64,000 nucleotides of DNA. It comes from Aquimarina sp. AU474. Lineage in GTDB: Bacteria; Bacteroidota; Bacteroidia; Flavobacteriales; Flavobacteriaceae. Where the stretch lies: contig NZ_OMPE01000009.1 in the NCBI RefSeq assembly GCF_900312815.1, forward strand, positions 744,001 to 808,000, read 5' to 3'. Position 1 is the first letter of the stretch, and each line of letters starts with the position of its first letter. The position numbers and the translations under genes are program-made. The notes beneath the pieces were generated by a model. That model searched no databases. It saw only the letters and a program-made list of their open reading frames with translations, and was not told where the DNA came from. Shown piece by piece: positions 19,437 to 28,634 of the stretch.

Positions 19437-19817
19437 TCAGTATTTTACAGAATTAAGAATTCTTGACACATAGTAAACCTCTAAGATCAAACAAATTAGG
19501 TAGGCTACAAAAAAATCAAGAAAGACATTTTTATCGATTTCCAGATTATTCAATTTTGTTATGGCTATGAAGACTCCTATTTTAAACAAACTACCAGCCA
19601 TAAAAATAAAACCAACTTGATCTTTAAACTTTTTACTCACTAAAACAATTCCTGAAGTAAATAAGAGTGTAAATATTCCATTAAAGATATAAGAGAGGTG
19701 TATTACTTTCATATTACCGTTCAAAGAAAAGGCATTTAAAATCCAAACATGAAGACTGTACGCGCCGATTATAATGATGGCAAAAATGAATAGAAAACGA
19801 AATAAATCCTTAAGCAT
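19437..19817 (-). CDS. DUF6168-like membrane protein of the atp operon
   Basis: The protein has 126 residues with four predicted membrane helices (about 7-28, 43-62, 72-91, 99-119). Its size and position just upstream of atpB recall AtpI, the accessory protein helping c-ring assembly and Mg2+ supply, but sequence similarity to AtpI is not obvious. The phylum-specific name DUF6168 is from memory of this neighbourhood. Role as an AtpI substitute is inference. Confidence 0.68.
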   Translation of the reverse strand: MLKDLFRFLFIFAIIIIGAYSLHVWILNAFSLNGNMKVIHLSYIFNGIFTLLFTSGIVLVSKKFKDQVGFIFMAGSLFKIGVFIAITKLNNLEIDKNVFLDFFVAYLICLILEVYYVSRILNSVKY

Positions 19818-19860
19818 TATTACTTTTTACTTGGCAACTTATGTGCGATAATCCCCTTAA

Positions 19861-20112
19861 TTAGTTATCGGATTTATTTATACGATTTAATTGTTTAATG
19901 ACCACATAAATAGAAGCCGTGACCCCAAAAAGAACAAACACCATGGTAAACCATCGTTTTTCTAGTTGGTAATACGTATCAAGTTTTTTTCCGATATAGG
20001 CACAGATAAAGATAGTAGCTCCCATTTGGAAAGCTATACCCGAAAGAGCAGCGTATTTTCTAAGCTGATTTCCCTTGTCCTTGTTGCGCTGGTTGTGGTT
20101 GTTTTGACTCAC
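19861..20112 (-). CDS. atpZ: AtpZ/AtpI family protein
   Basis: The protein has 83 residues: a polar N-terminus, then two membrane helices carrying YAALSGIAFQMGATIF and GKKLDTYY, which match the AtpZ/AtpI (F0F1-ATPase subunit) family. AtpZ and AtpI assist assembly of F0 and may form a cation channel. Unusually, its first 53 nt overlap the end of the bactofilin gene in another frame. The next Met lies inside the first helix, so the long start is probably real. Confidence 0.83.
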   Translation of the reverse strand: MSQNNHNQRNKDKGNQLRKYAALSGIAFQMGATIFICAYIGKKLDTYYQLEKRWFTMVFVLFGVTASIYVVIKQLNRINKSDN

Positions 20113-20509
20113 TACTTGTTGGTTTACTCAATGATTTCACACCACCTTTCATAGAACAGGAAGCATTAAAGTTTGCCCCAGGCTCTACTGCTAACTTACC
20201 AACAGAAACCTCTCCTTCAATATGAGCGGTAGGTTTTAAAGAAAGTGTATTAGAAACCACAAGATTTCCTGAAAATTTACCTTCAAAATCGGCATCAGAA
20301 CACTCTAATGTTCCTTGTATAAAACCAGATTTTCCAACAACTACTTTACCCGTAGTTTTAAACGTACCCTCTATGGTACCTTCGATTCTAAATCCTCCTT
20401 CAGAAACAATATCACCAACGATTTTGGTTCCTTCTGAGATTTTGTTTTGATTGCGAGAGAAGTCGGCCATATTGCCTTGGTCTCTTCCTTTTTTATTGTC
20501 TGAAAACAT
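20060..20509 (-). CDS. Bactofilin (polymer-forming cytoskeletal protein)
   Basis: The protein has 149 residues. The central domain (about 25-120) is a run of short beta-helical repeats: KIVGDIVSEGGFRIEGTIEG, GKVVVGKSGFIQGTLEC, LSLKPTAHIEGEVSVGKLAV. This is the bactofilin right-handed beta-helix that polymerises without nucleotide. The tails are polar and disordered (C-terminus rich in Gln, Pro, Ser). ATG at 20509 or the internal MADFSRN could be the true start. It lies 28 nt after sprE and overlaps atpZ. Confidence 0.9.
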   Translation of the reverse strand: MFSDNKKGRDQGNMADFSRNQNKISEGTKIVGDIVSEGGFRIEGTIEGTFKTTGKVVVGKSGFIQGTLECSDADFEGKFSGNLVVSNTLSLKPTAHIEGEVSVGKLAVEPGANFNASCSMKGGVKSLSKPTSSESKQPQPAQQGQGKSA

Positions 20510-20537
20510 AATTAATGATTAAGGGGGAATTAAGTTA

Positions 20538-23249
20538 TTATTCTGTTTCTTCTATTACGTATTCTTTATCATAATTCTCCAAATTTTTATGAATCTGAAG
20601 TATTCTGTAATTAGCTGAAGCTATTGTAAAATAATCGGCTTCTACTTTCTTGTAATATTTCTTTCTTCTATTCCATTTTGTCAAATCTACACCACGAGTA
20701 TCTTCAGTTTTACCAATTGATAATAACTCTGCCAATCCTTCTGCCTCAACTCGGCTTCTTCGTGTATGTACAACTACAAATTGTTGGTCTTTATTATATA
20801 TATCCAAAGAAACTTTCATTTTCTCATATTTAAGCTCCTTAATAATTTGTTGCAAATCTTCTTTTAATCCAACTGCTTGATTATTCCCGAGTGTCGAAAA
20901 TGCGTAGATTAACTTATGATTTTCCTTGCCATCTAGATCATTTATAAACATATCATTTTCTACTTGAGGGATAGTAATACGATACATGATTTGAGCTTTC
21001 TTTCCTTCGGGACTTTGCGGATAGTTAAGGGATACATAATTTAATGCTTCCTTATATGGCTCAAAACCTCTATAGCGACCTATGGCTTGTGCTTTTAACA
21101 ACTCAAACTTTGGTAAAAAGTTATCGTCGCCTCCAAATTTCGTTATGAGTTCGTCACTTCGTCTTATGACTTCAGCATATTTTTGATTTTGAAAATCTTT
21201 GTATAACCTGTTATACATAGATTCTGGACTATTTTTATCATCCTCTAAAGCGTTTTCAGGATTTTGAAGAATCTTGGCATACCTCGATTCTCCATGGTTA
21301 TTAATGATATCCCTTTTTAGCTCATTAGATCTTGTTACATTTCCTTGCGCCAAGTAGATTTTATATAAATTATATTTTGACGGAATAATCAACCGTTCTT
21401 CAGGATCGTTTTGAAGTAAGTTTTCAAATTTATCCACAGCCAATTCATATTCTAGGAATTTCTCTTTATAGATTACCCCTAGTTGATAATATGCAAAGTT
21501 ACGATCCGTTTTTAGACTATCTAATGTACTCTCTTCTGTAGGCAATTGAGCAATATAAGTTTGCGGATCAAACGTTGGATCTGTATCTATAGAATACTCT
21601 TCTTGCTTCTCTTGCACATCAGCAGAAACGGCACCTGGATTAGAAATACTAGAAACTCTCCAGTTATCCTGTAGCTCTCTATTTCCAAAAGTTCTTTTAA
21701 AAGCAGTTTTACCATAAGCCACCGTAGTCTGATTGTAGAAATAAAACTTATCTCCAGGGTTTGGACCACTTATAGTGTTTCGGTTTATTCCCGTAGCTTG
21801 CTGTTGATACCTTTGTTCTACTGGTAATTGACTTTTTATTCTTTCTACCTCTGCCAATTTCTCAGCCTCAATAGCTTTGGCTTTGATACGATCTGTATAT
21901 TCAGAATAATAAGCTATTCTTTCTGATGGAGACATGGCTACAACGGTAAGAATACTATCATTAGTTTTTGCTATCCCTTCATACAAAATTACATCATCAA
22001 GATTATCACGCTTCTTTTTAAGCACTCTGTATCTTTTTGAATCTACAATCATACGTTGTAATGTGCTGTCATAATATTTACCAGAAGTTGCATATTCTTT
22101 TCTATCAAAATTAATATCTCCTAATGTATAATAATTAAGGGACTCTAAGTATTTATCAGGAGAGTCTGTACGTAACGACTTATTATAATATGCTACCGCT
22201 AAATCGATAGAATCTAATGTTTTAAAGTATACCGCTTTTTGATTGTATATTTTATCCAAAAAAGGTCTGTTTTCTCTATTTTCTTCAAGATCGGTAAGTA
22301 ATTCTAAAAACTCTTCTCTGTTTCCAGTTTCATAATCAAAGTTTCTTGCCTTAGCCATATGAGCATTCATCAAGTAACGTCTAGGCGTTCGTCTATTAAG
22401 ATCAATAACTTGATCAAAAGCATAGTTCGCACTGTCTTTGTAACTTAATTGATTTAATAATTGTCCTTTGATATATAAGTAACGTCCTTTTTCTTCAAAT
22501 TTCTTAGTATGAATTGCAGCCTTATTGATATACGAAATTGCCGAGTCTTTTTCTTCCAGGTTTACATATGCTTGTGCTACCATAGCCAACGCATCTGCAT
22601 AATCTTGTGGTTTCATATACTCTTGCTCAATCATTCGGTTTAAATCCTCGATAGCCTTTTCATTATAATCTAATCTAAGATTTGCTTTGGCTCGCCAAAC
22701 TTTGGCGTGATTAATCGTATTACTCGTAGGGTATTTATAAAGGATGTAATTAAAGGCTTCTAATGCAGGAATAAATCGTTGCTCAAAATATCTTGATTTT
22801 CCAAGTAACAAGAACGCTTCATCTATTTTAGGATTTCGCTCTTTTCCATCGATAAGCATACTATGCTTTTGGATAGCCTTTACGGCTTTTTCCTCGGCTT
22901 TATCAAAATTTTGATTAAGAACTTCGCTTGGCAGTCTTACATCCTCACTTACAATCATTCTTTCTATAGGGAGTAATTCCCAGAAATTATCATTATAAGA
23001 ATCTATAAGTTCTTGTTGGCCTTTATCGTAAGCAACTCGGCCATTATATAAGGTGTTATTCTTTGTTGTAACATCATGCCAGTTTCGATTCACAAATTTG
23101 TCCTTCTTACGAGAACATGCAAATCCTACGATTGCCAAAAGCAATACAAGCGTAATCTGTGATATTTTTCGTCCCAAATGAGATAATTTATAAGTGTGAT
23201 AACTAAAAAACTTACTTTTTAGTGTGTTTAACATGCATAAAAATAGCAT
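20538..23249 (-). CDS. sprE: SprE/PorW-like T9SS and gliding lipoprotein, TPR-rich
   Basis: The protein has 903 residues. A basic N-terminus leads to a membrane segment ending AIVGFACSRKK (lipidated Cys). The next region (FVNRNWHDVTTKNNTLYNG) is the part I associate with SprE of Flavobacterium and PorW of Porphyromonas, a TPR lipoprotein needed for type IX secretion and gliding. TPR-like helices run over about 120-480 and 560-760. The start may be 15 nt further in (MLNTLKS). The window also encodes at least two proteins with T9SS sorting tails, consistent with a functional T9SS. It precedes bactofilin by 28 nt. Confidence 0.75.
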   Translation of the reverse strand: MLFLCMLNTLKSKFFSYHTYKLSHLGRKISQITLVLLLAIVGFACSRKKDKFVNRNWHDVTTKNNTLYNGRVAYDKGQQELIDSYNDNFWELLPIERMIVSEDVRLPSEVLNQNFDKAEEKAVKAIQKHSMLIDGKERNPKIDEAFLLLGKSRYFEQRFIPALEAFNYILYKYPTSNTINHAKVWRAKANLRLDYNEKAIEDLNRMIEQEYMKPQDYADALAMVAQAYVNLEEKDSAISYINKAAIHTKKFEEKGRYLYIKGQLLNQLSYKDSANYAFDQVIDLNRRTPRRYLMNAHMAKARNFDYETGNREEFLELLTDLEENRENRPFLDKIYNQKAVYFKTLDSIDLAVAYYNKSLRTDSPDKYLESLNYYTLGDINFDRKEYATSGKYYDSTLQRMIVDSKRYRVLKKKRDNLDDVILYEGIAKTNDSILTVVAMSPSERIAYYSEYTDRIKAKAIEAEKLAEVERIKSQLPVEQRYQQQATGINRNTISGPNPGDKFYFYNQTTVAYGKTAFKRTFGNRELQDNWRVSSISNPGAVSADVQEKQEEYSIDTDPTFDPQTYIAQLPTEESTLDSLKTDRNFAYYQLGVIYKEKFLEYELAVDKFENLLQNDPEERLIIPSKYNLYKIYLAQGNVTRSNELKRDIINNHGESRYAKILQNPENALEDDKNSPESMYNRLYKDFQNQKYAEVIRRSDELITKFGGDDNFLPKFELLKAQAIGRYRGFEPYKEALNYVSLNYPQSPEGKKAQIMYRITIPQVENDMFINDLDGKENHKLIYAFSTLGNNQAVGLKEDLQQIIKELKYEKMKVSLDIYNKDQQFVVVHTRRSRVEAEGLAELLSIGKTEDTRGVDLTKWNRRKKYYKKVEADYFTIASANYRILQIHKNLENYDKEYVIEETE

Positions 23250-23387
23250 GCTATTGGTAAAAATACATTTCTTTCGTTAAAAAATAGGTTGTTAACATAT
23301 TTTTCTGTCTCTAATTGTTGTTTCTGTTGTGTTTTTTTGACTTATGAACAATTCTTTTTTGGATCGTTTCAAATGGTAAAGTACTTA

Positions 23388-23430
23388 TTAGAATATAAAA
23401 CAGGCAAGAGTAATATATACCCCTGCCTGA
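23388..23430 (-). terminator. Terminator after the TonB-dependent receptor
   Basis: An imperfect 12-bp stem with two mismatches (core CAGGCA 23401-23406 / TGCCTG 23424-23429) is followed in the minus direction by TTTTATATTC. It begins 35 nt after the receptor stop codon. Confidence 0.7.
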
Positions 23431-23464
23431 TTTAACAAACAAAAACTGAATTAATGAAACGTAC

Positions 23465-26400
23465 TTATAGGCTAAAATTAACTCTTGCAAATAAAAATCT
23501 ACCAGAATACCCAAATTGAGACGTTCTTCTTGAGTAAACGAATTGATCACCTGCGGTTCCTCCATCCCTATTTTCATCTGGATACACGTCTAATAAATTA
23601 TTAGCTCCTATGGTGATATTTAGGTTTTCTAAAAGTTCTGCCGAGAAAGAAAGATCTGTTACTACTTTTCCTCCATAAACCGCATCTTCACTTACCACAG
23701 TTCCTTCTACTCTTGGATCACCATTAAAATCATCTGGATCAGTAACCTCACCAAAAAACACATTTCGTAACAACACATCATATTTGCCAAAAGACAGCAC
23801 ATTAGTAAGACTTAATTTTGTTCTTGGCTGTGCTAGGGTTAGAAAAGCTTCTTCCTGCCCATCAAAGAAGTTACCGCTTTGGCCTGCGTTTGCTATTCTT
23901 TCCGGAACTCGAATTTCTTCAACCTCAGTTTCAGCAAAAGTTGCCGAAAGATCATTTTTTAAAGTAACATTTTCTCCAAAATCCATTTTATGCGACACAA
24001 CTATATCTACTCCTTGAGATTTGGTATCTATAGCATTTACAAAGAAACGTGCACTTGTTGCTCCAGCATCTTCGAATATCTGAGTCAGCTCTGGATCACC
24101 ACCGTTTCCGAAACTACCACTATACACAATTCTATCATCAATATTAATCAAATAAGCGTCTGCTGTAATCGTAAAATTTTGAATTTTGGCAGTAAGTCCT
24201 AAACTAAAACTGCTAGAAGTTTCCTCTTTAAGTTTTGCAATCCCAATCAAAGAAGCAGCTCTACTATTGTTTGTAAACGTCCCTTGTTCAAAAGGTTGGT
24301 TATCTACAAATACTGTACTAGTTCTACTAAAGAATTGCTGATGTAAAGATGGCGCTCTAAAACCTGTACTATTCGCCCCTCTAACCGAGAAGTTTTCAGT
24401 GATTTTATATCGAGTTGCCAACTTGTAATTAAACGTGTCTCCAAAATCCGAAAAATTCTCATATCGCCCAGCTAAACTTACTAACCACTGCTCTGTAAAA
24501 TCAGCCTCGAGGTCTATATACGCAGCAATACTATTTCTAAATTCATCAGTCTCATTATTAGGATCGTACCCTCTAAACACTTGAGATCCGCCTCCTAATA
24601 CTGCGCCTGTAAAATTATTACGAACTAAATCGGTATCTGGAGTCGTACCTGTTACCACATTACCATTTACATCATAACTAGTGTACGATGCTTCTTCTCC
24701 GGCAGTAATAGAATAATTTTCTACTTTATACTCTGCACCCATCGCAACATTTAAACCACTAAAGATATCTTCATAAAACCGACCAATATCCAAATTTGTA
24801 GTGTTTTGCATAAAGCTAAGTGACCCTGCATCAAAACTTCGAGGTGTTGCCACTCCTAGGGTTCCATTACTAGAATTACCTACTGTAATATCAAATGTAT
24901 TGATCCCATATGTATTTGAAAAATCAACATTCCAATCTTTTACTTTTCCTTTGATCCCTACCGAGATAGACTTATCTACGATATCGGTTCCTATATTTGG
25001 TAAAAACCCGTTAGGAAAAGCCGGTGTATTAGCGCGGCCATCTCCTTGTGCTGGTCTACGATAAAAACCTGAAGCCAACCCTTCTCGATAGCTAATTCCA
25101 CCAAAACTATAGAATTCTGCATCCTCTCCTAATGGAATTGCCATGTTAGCAAAGAACTTTCCTTCTCTTAATTTTGCAGTACCTACCTTAAATCTAAAAT
25201 CGGTTCTTGTTAACCCTCTAGCCGTAAGTTCATCTTCATCAGCATCAAAATCCAACAATCCTCTAAATGTATCTATATCTGTAGGATCAGTAACATCAAG
25301 AGCTGCAATTTGATCTCTAGTTGCTTGATCGAGGTACGTGATTCCTTGTGCTGCGGTTTGATAATCTGCTAATGTCATTTCTGCAACATTTCCTCCACCG
25401 GCTGCAAACACACGTTCGGCACCATGAAACCCTCTAAAAATGTCTCCTTGATAATCTCTGTTTCTTAAAGCTGGCTCTCTTGTAGATAAAGATCCCGTAA
25501 AATTAATAAACCCACCATCATCACCTATTGGCAACCCATAGTTTACATCTATTTTTACTTTTTCACCATCACTACCGCCATCAAATTGGTTAGAGTTTTC
25601 GCTAAAATTAGCACCGGTAGTTACCGTAACATCTAATTTATTAGTAGCTTTCTTTAATACAATATTTATAACCCCTGCGATTGCATCAGATCCATATTGT
25701 GCTGCTGCCCCATCTCTTAATACTTCAATTCTTTTAATAGCCGCTGTAGGTATTGCATTCATATCTGTACCTACACTACCTGCTCCTACGGTACCGTTAA
25801 CATTAACCAAAGCTGTGTTATGTCTTCTTTTTCCATTAATTAACACCAACACTTGATCAGGCCCTAACCCTCGTAAAGATGCTGGGTCGATATGATCGGT
25901 TCCGTCAGAAACCGTTTGTGTTTGAGAGGTAAACGAAGGTGCCACATAATTAAGAATCTCGTTTACCGAAGTTTGTGGTCCTTGCGTTGCTATTTGTGTA
26001 ATATCTATTACATCAATAGGCACTGTTGTTTCTGTAGCAGTACGACTTGGATTTCTAGAACCTACAATTACTACATCATCAAGTTGAGCAGACGCATCCT
26101 TTAACGTAACAGATATAAAATCTTTTCCGGTAACATCGATTTCTGTAGTTTCAAAACCAATATAAGAAATAACCAAAGTAGTATTCTCATCTGGTAAATT
26201 GATCGTAAAGTTACCTTCAAAATCAGTTTGCGCTCCGATGGTGGTTCCTTTTACTAATACATTTGCACCTGGTAGAGGGCTTCCATTAGCATCTTTTACA
26301 TTTCCTTTAATCTCTCTTTGTAATTCCAGTTTTTCTTTTGTTAAAGGAGATTTTTTTAAAACCACTTGCTTTCCAACGATAGCGTATGAAATATCTGTAT

Positions 26401-26707
26401 TATCAAAAAGCAGAGATAATACTGTATGTATAGTTTCTTTTTTTACTTTAATTGAAGTTTTTTGTTCAAGATTTACCTCATCACTGATATAGAAGAATTT
26501 ATACAAAGTTTGATTTTTAATTTCTTCTAATACCTCAGTAATTGGTGTTTGTTTAAAATCAAGTTCTATCTTGCCCTGAGAAAACCCAGAAGTTGCCATC
26601 ATTTGAAAGATGGAAAAACAAAATAAAACTAGTGTAAGCCTCATTCTTAATACGATTGATTTGTGCGCTAAATTTGAAAATAGCGTACGGTTACCCTTTT
26701 TTTTCAT
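23465..26707 (-). CDS. TonB-dependent receptor with STN and CarboxypepD_reg domains
   Basis: The protein has 1080 residues. The signal peptide ends near GFSQG. A secretin/TonB N-terminal (STN) signalling domain spans about 45-115, a carboxypeptidase-like beta domain about 130-210 (IKGNVKDANGSPLPGANVLV), the plug about 225-345 (LINGKRRHNTALVNVNG; VEVLRDGAAAQYGSDAIAGV) and the 22-strand barrel fills the rest, ending in Phe-Ser-Leu. It imports a large ligand across the outer membrane using TonB energy. With the FecR and ECF genes next door it is a FecA-type transducer. No SusD follows, so it is not a classical SusC. The ligand is unknown. Confidence 0.92.
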   Translation of the reverse strand: MKKKGNRTLFSNLAHKSIVLRMRLTLVLFCFSIFQMMATSGFSQGKIELDFKQTPITEVLEEIKNQTLYKFFYISDEVNLEQKTSIKVKKETIHTVLSLLFDNTDISYAIVGKQVVLKKSPLTKEKLELQREIKGNVKDANGSPLPGANVLVKGTTIGAQTDFEGNFTINLPDENTTLVISYIGFETTEIDVTGKDFISVTLKDASAQLDDVVIVGSRNPSRTATETTVPIDVIDITQIATQGPQTSVNEILNYVAPSFTSQTQTVSDGTDHIDPASLRGLGPDQVLVLINGKRRHNTALVNVNGTVGAGSVGTDMNAIPTAAIKRIEVLRDGAAAQYGSDAIAGVINIVLKKATNKLDVTVTTGANFSENSNQFDGGSDGEKVKIDVNYGLPIGDDGGFINFTGSLSTREPALRNRDYQGDIFRGFHGAERVFAAGGGNVAEMTLADYQTAAQGITYLDQATRDQIAALDVTDPTDIDTFRGLLDFDADEDELTARGLTRTDFRFKVGTAKLREGKFFANMAIPLGEDAEFYSFGGISYREGLASGFYRRPAQGDGRANTPAFPNGFLPNIGTDIVDKSISVGIKGKVKDWNVDFSNTYGINTFDITVGNSSNGTLGVATPRSFDAGSLSFMQNTTNLDIGRFYEDIFSGLNVAMGAEYKVENYSITAGEEASYTSYDVNGNVVTGTTPDTDLVRNNFTGAVLGGGSQVFRGYDPNNETDEFRNSIAAYIDLEADFTEQWLVSLAGRYENFSDFGDTFNYKLATRYKITENFSVRGANSTGFRAPSLHQQFFSRTSTVFVDNQPFEQGTFTNNSRAASLIGIAKLKEETSSSFSLGLTAKIQNFTITADAYLINIDDRIVYSGSFGNGGDPELTQIFEDAGATSARFFVNAIDTKSQGVDIVVSHKMDFGENVTLKNDLSATFAETEVEEIRVPERIANAGQSGNFFDGQEEAFLTLAQPRTKLSLTNVLSFGKYDVLLRNVFFGEVTDPDDFNGDPRVEGTVVSEDAVYGGKVVTDLSFSAELLENLNITIGANNLLDVYPDENRDGGTAGDQFVYSRRTSQFGYSGRFLFARVNFSL

Positions 26708-26791
26708 AATTTTGAAAAGTTTGGTTGTTAGTACTCAGTTAAATAATAATCAAATTGTAAGGGGAAGTGTTGCAGCACTTCCTTTCTTATT

Positions 26792-27958
26792 TTACGGATT
26801 AATTGTAATCTTTTTATCCTTTATAGTATATGTAAATGCTATAGTTTCAGAAAACACGTTTAATATCTGTCTTACATTTTCTATATCAAATTCTCCTGTA
26901 AAACGTGTGTTATTTAGTTTTTCATTAGTACTTGTTATCTCAACATCATAGGTACGTTCAATTCTTTTACACACTTCGGTAAAAGATTCATTTTGTAATA
27001 TAATCTTCCTATACATCCAAGATGTAAACAAAGCTGTATTCACCTTTTTTTGTTGTAATACCTTATTTTCTTTACTATATATTGCTTGATGATTCGGGGT
27101 TAACCTTAAGTTTTTGGCAACATTACTAGGATCATTTACTGCAACTGCTCCTTCTACCAAGGTTGTTTTTACAGTGCTATCTTCGCTATACGATGATATA
27201 TTAAATTGTGTTCCTAAAACTTCGACATCTACGACTCCTGTTTTTACAATAAAAGGTTGTTCTTTATTTGTTGTTACATCAAAAAACGCTTCTCCTTCAA
27301 GATGTACCAATCTGTTTTTATCTGTAGCATCAAAATGCTGAGGAAATCTCAAAGTACTGGCCGCATTTAACCATACTTTGGTTCCATCTGATAAACTAAG
27401 TTGAAATAATTTTCCTTTGGGGATAGAGATTTCAAGATATTCCGTTTTAGAAGACGCAGTGCTACTTTGCACTATTAATTGATCTTGTTCTTTTTTAACT
27501 ACCAGATTACCTTTTGGATCTACAACATTACCAGTATCTTCGAAATCCATATACGTAATTGTACCATCTGCTTGTACAATCTTTATTTTATCTAATGATT
27601 CATAATCTACTTCTACAACATTAGGACTACTTTTAAACAAAGATTCATTGGTTACTGTATAATAATACACCCCAAAAAGCACACCTGTAACAACCGCTGC
27701 ATATGTAATCATCTTTATCCAAGGCTTGAATGAGATTACCTTAGTTTCTTTTTGAGCTATAACCCCTACAAAACGTTCATAGGCTTTATCTGGTTTAACC
27801 TGCATTCCTTTTTGTGTAGCGCACCAGTTTTTTATTTCTTCTTTAAAAATTGTTTCATTTGCCGCATCATCTTCCAACCACTGCTTCAGTTTTTCCTTTT
27901 CTAAAAGCGAGATCTCTCCTTCGAGGTACTTCTTAATTATTGTTAAATAATTATTCAT
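26792..27958 (-). CDS. FecR-family anti-sigma factor
   Basis: The protein has 388 residues. A cytoplasmic N-terminal helical region (1-80; LKQWLEDDAANE) binds sigma, and one membrane helix lies near 85-105. The periplasmic FecR domain spans about 165-265 (IPKGKLFQLSLSDGTKVWLN; LEGEAFFDVTTNKEQPFIV), and a DUF4974 domain lies at the C-terminus (about 315-388, RIERTYDVEI). It holds the ECF sigma factor until the receptor's STN domain signals. It lies 84 nt upstream of the receptor gene in the same direction. Confidence 0.93.
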   Translation of the reverse strand: MNNYLTIIKKYLEGEISLLEKEKLKQWLEDDAANETIFKEEIKNWCATQKGMQVKPDKAYERFVGVIAQKETKVISFKPWIKMITYAAVVTGVLFGVYYYTVTNESLFKSSPNVVEVDYESLDKIKIVQADGTITYMDFEDTGNVVDPKGNLVVKKEQDQLIVQSSTASSKTEYLEISIPKGKLFQLSLSDGTKVWLNAASTLRFPQHFDATDKNRLVHLEGEAFFDVTTNKEQPFIVKTGVVDVEVLGTQFNISSYSEDSTVKTTLVEGAVAVNDPSNVAKNLRLTPNHQAIYSKENKVLQQKKVNTALFTSWMYRKIILQNESFTEVCKRIERTYDVEITSTNEKLNNTRFTGEFDIENVRQILNVFSETIAFTYTIKDKKITINP

Positions 27959-28046
27959 TCTATTCTTTTTCTATATATATGATGCAGAAATCTTATTAAT
28001 CCCTTACTTTATTTTAATTTTTATAATTTAGCAAGTGATTTTGATC

Positions 28047-28601
28047 ATGAAAAATAATTACCCTGACATAGAAAAATCACTTATAAAGGGATTAACTAAC
28101 GGAAACGAGAAGAGTTATAAAATTCTTTTTGACCAATACTATGAGTGGTTATGTAACTACGTTTACAAACTCTGTCATGATAGTACGCTATCTGAAGATT
28201 TGGTTCAAAACGTTATGCTACGCCTTTGGGAAAAAAAATCTTCATTAAAGATTACAACTTCCTTAAAAAATTACCTTTTCCGTTCTTGTCATAATGAGTT
28301 TTTGATGCATCTGCGTGTACAAAAAAAGGAATATGATGCCCTGGATGAAATCAAATGGCAAACGCTTTTTGACATGTATGATGAAAAAGAAGATCAAAGA
28401 GAAGCAGATTGGAATAAGCTAGAAAAAGCTATTGAACTACTTCCTAAAAAATGTCGAGAAGTTTTTAAACTAAGTCGCATTGAACAAAAGAAACATAAAG
28501 AGATCGCAGAGATATTAGGTATCTCTACAAAAACCGTAGAAGTACATATTAGCAAAGCACTACGGTTTTTAAAAACGAATGTTTCTGGGTTTTTCTTTTA
28601 G
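28047..28601 (+). CDS. ECF RNA polymerase sigma factor (FecI/RpoE-like)
   Basis: I chose ATG at 28047 (184 residues); a GTG 12 nt upstream is possible but adds only four hydrophobic residues. Sigma region 2 lies at about 15-85 (DQYYEWLCNYVYKLC; SEDLVQNVMLRLWE), region 4 at about 120-175 (LPKKCREVFKLSRIEQKKHK; ISTKTVEVHISKALRFL). It directs RNA polymerase to promoters of its regulon, probably including the receptor. It is transcribed away from its presumed anti-sigma gene, an uncommon orientation for this family. Confidence 0.92.
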   Translation: MKNNYPDIEKSLIKGLTNGNEKSYKILFDQYYEWLCNYVYKLCHDSTLSEDLVQNVMLRLWEKKSSLKITTSLKNYLFRSCHNEFLMHLRVQKKEYDALDEIKWQTLFDMYDEKEDQREADWNKLEKAIELLPKKCREVFKLSRIEQKKHKEIAEILGISTKTVEVHISKALRFLKTNVSGFFF

Positions 28602-28634
28602 CTTAACTTCTCATATAGTACTTGAAAAACACTA

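Noticed and set aside
23311..23577. 88-residue minus-strand frame overlapping the TonB receptor end
   Set aside because: Most of it is the receptor C-terminus read in another frame and it covers the receptor terminator; no independent coding signs.
23465..26707. SusC of a polysaccharide utilisation locus
   Set aside because: No SusD gene follows and the STN/FecR/ECF context is that of a FecA-type transducer.
28602..28634. Terminator between the ECF sigma and ABC ATPase genes
   Set aside because: The ATAGT/ACTAT repeat is only 5 bp with a long loop.
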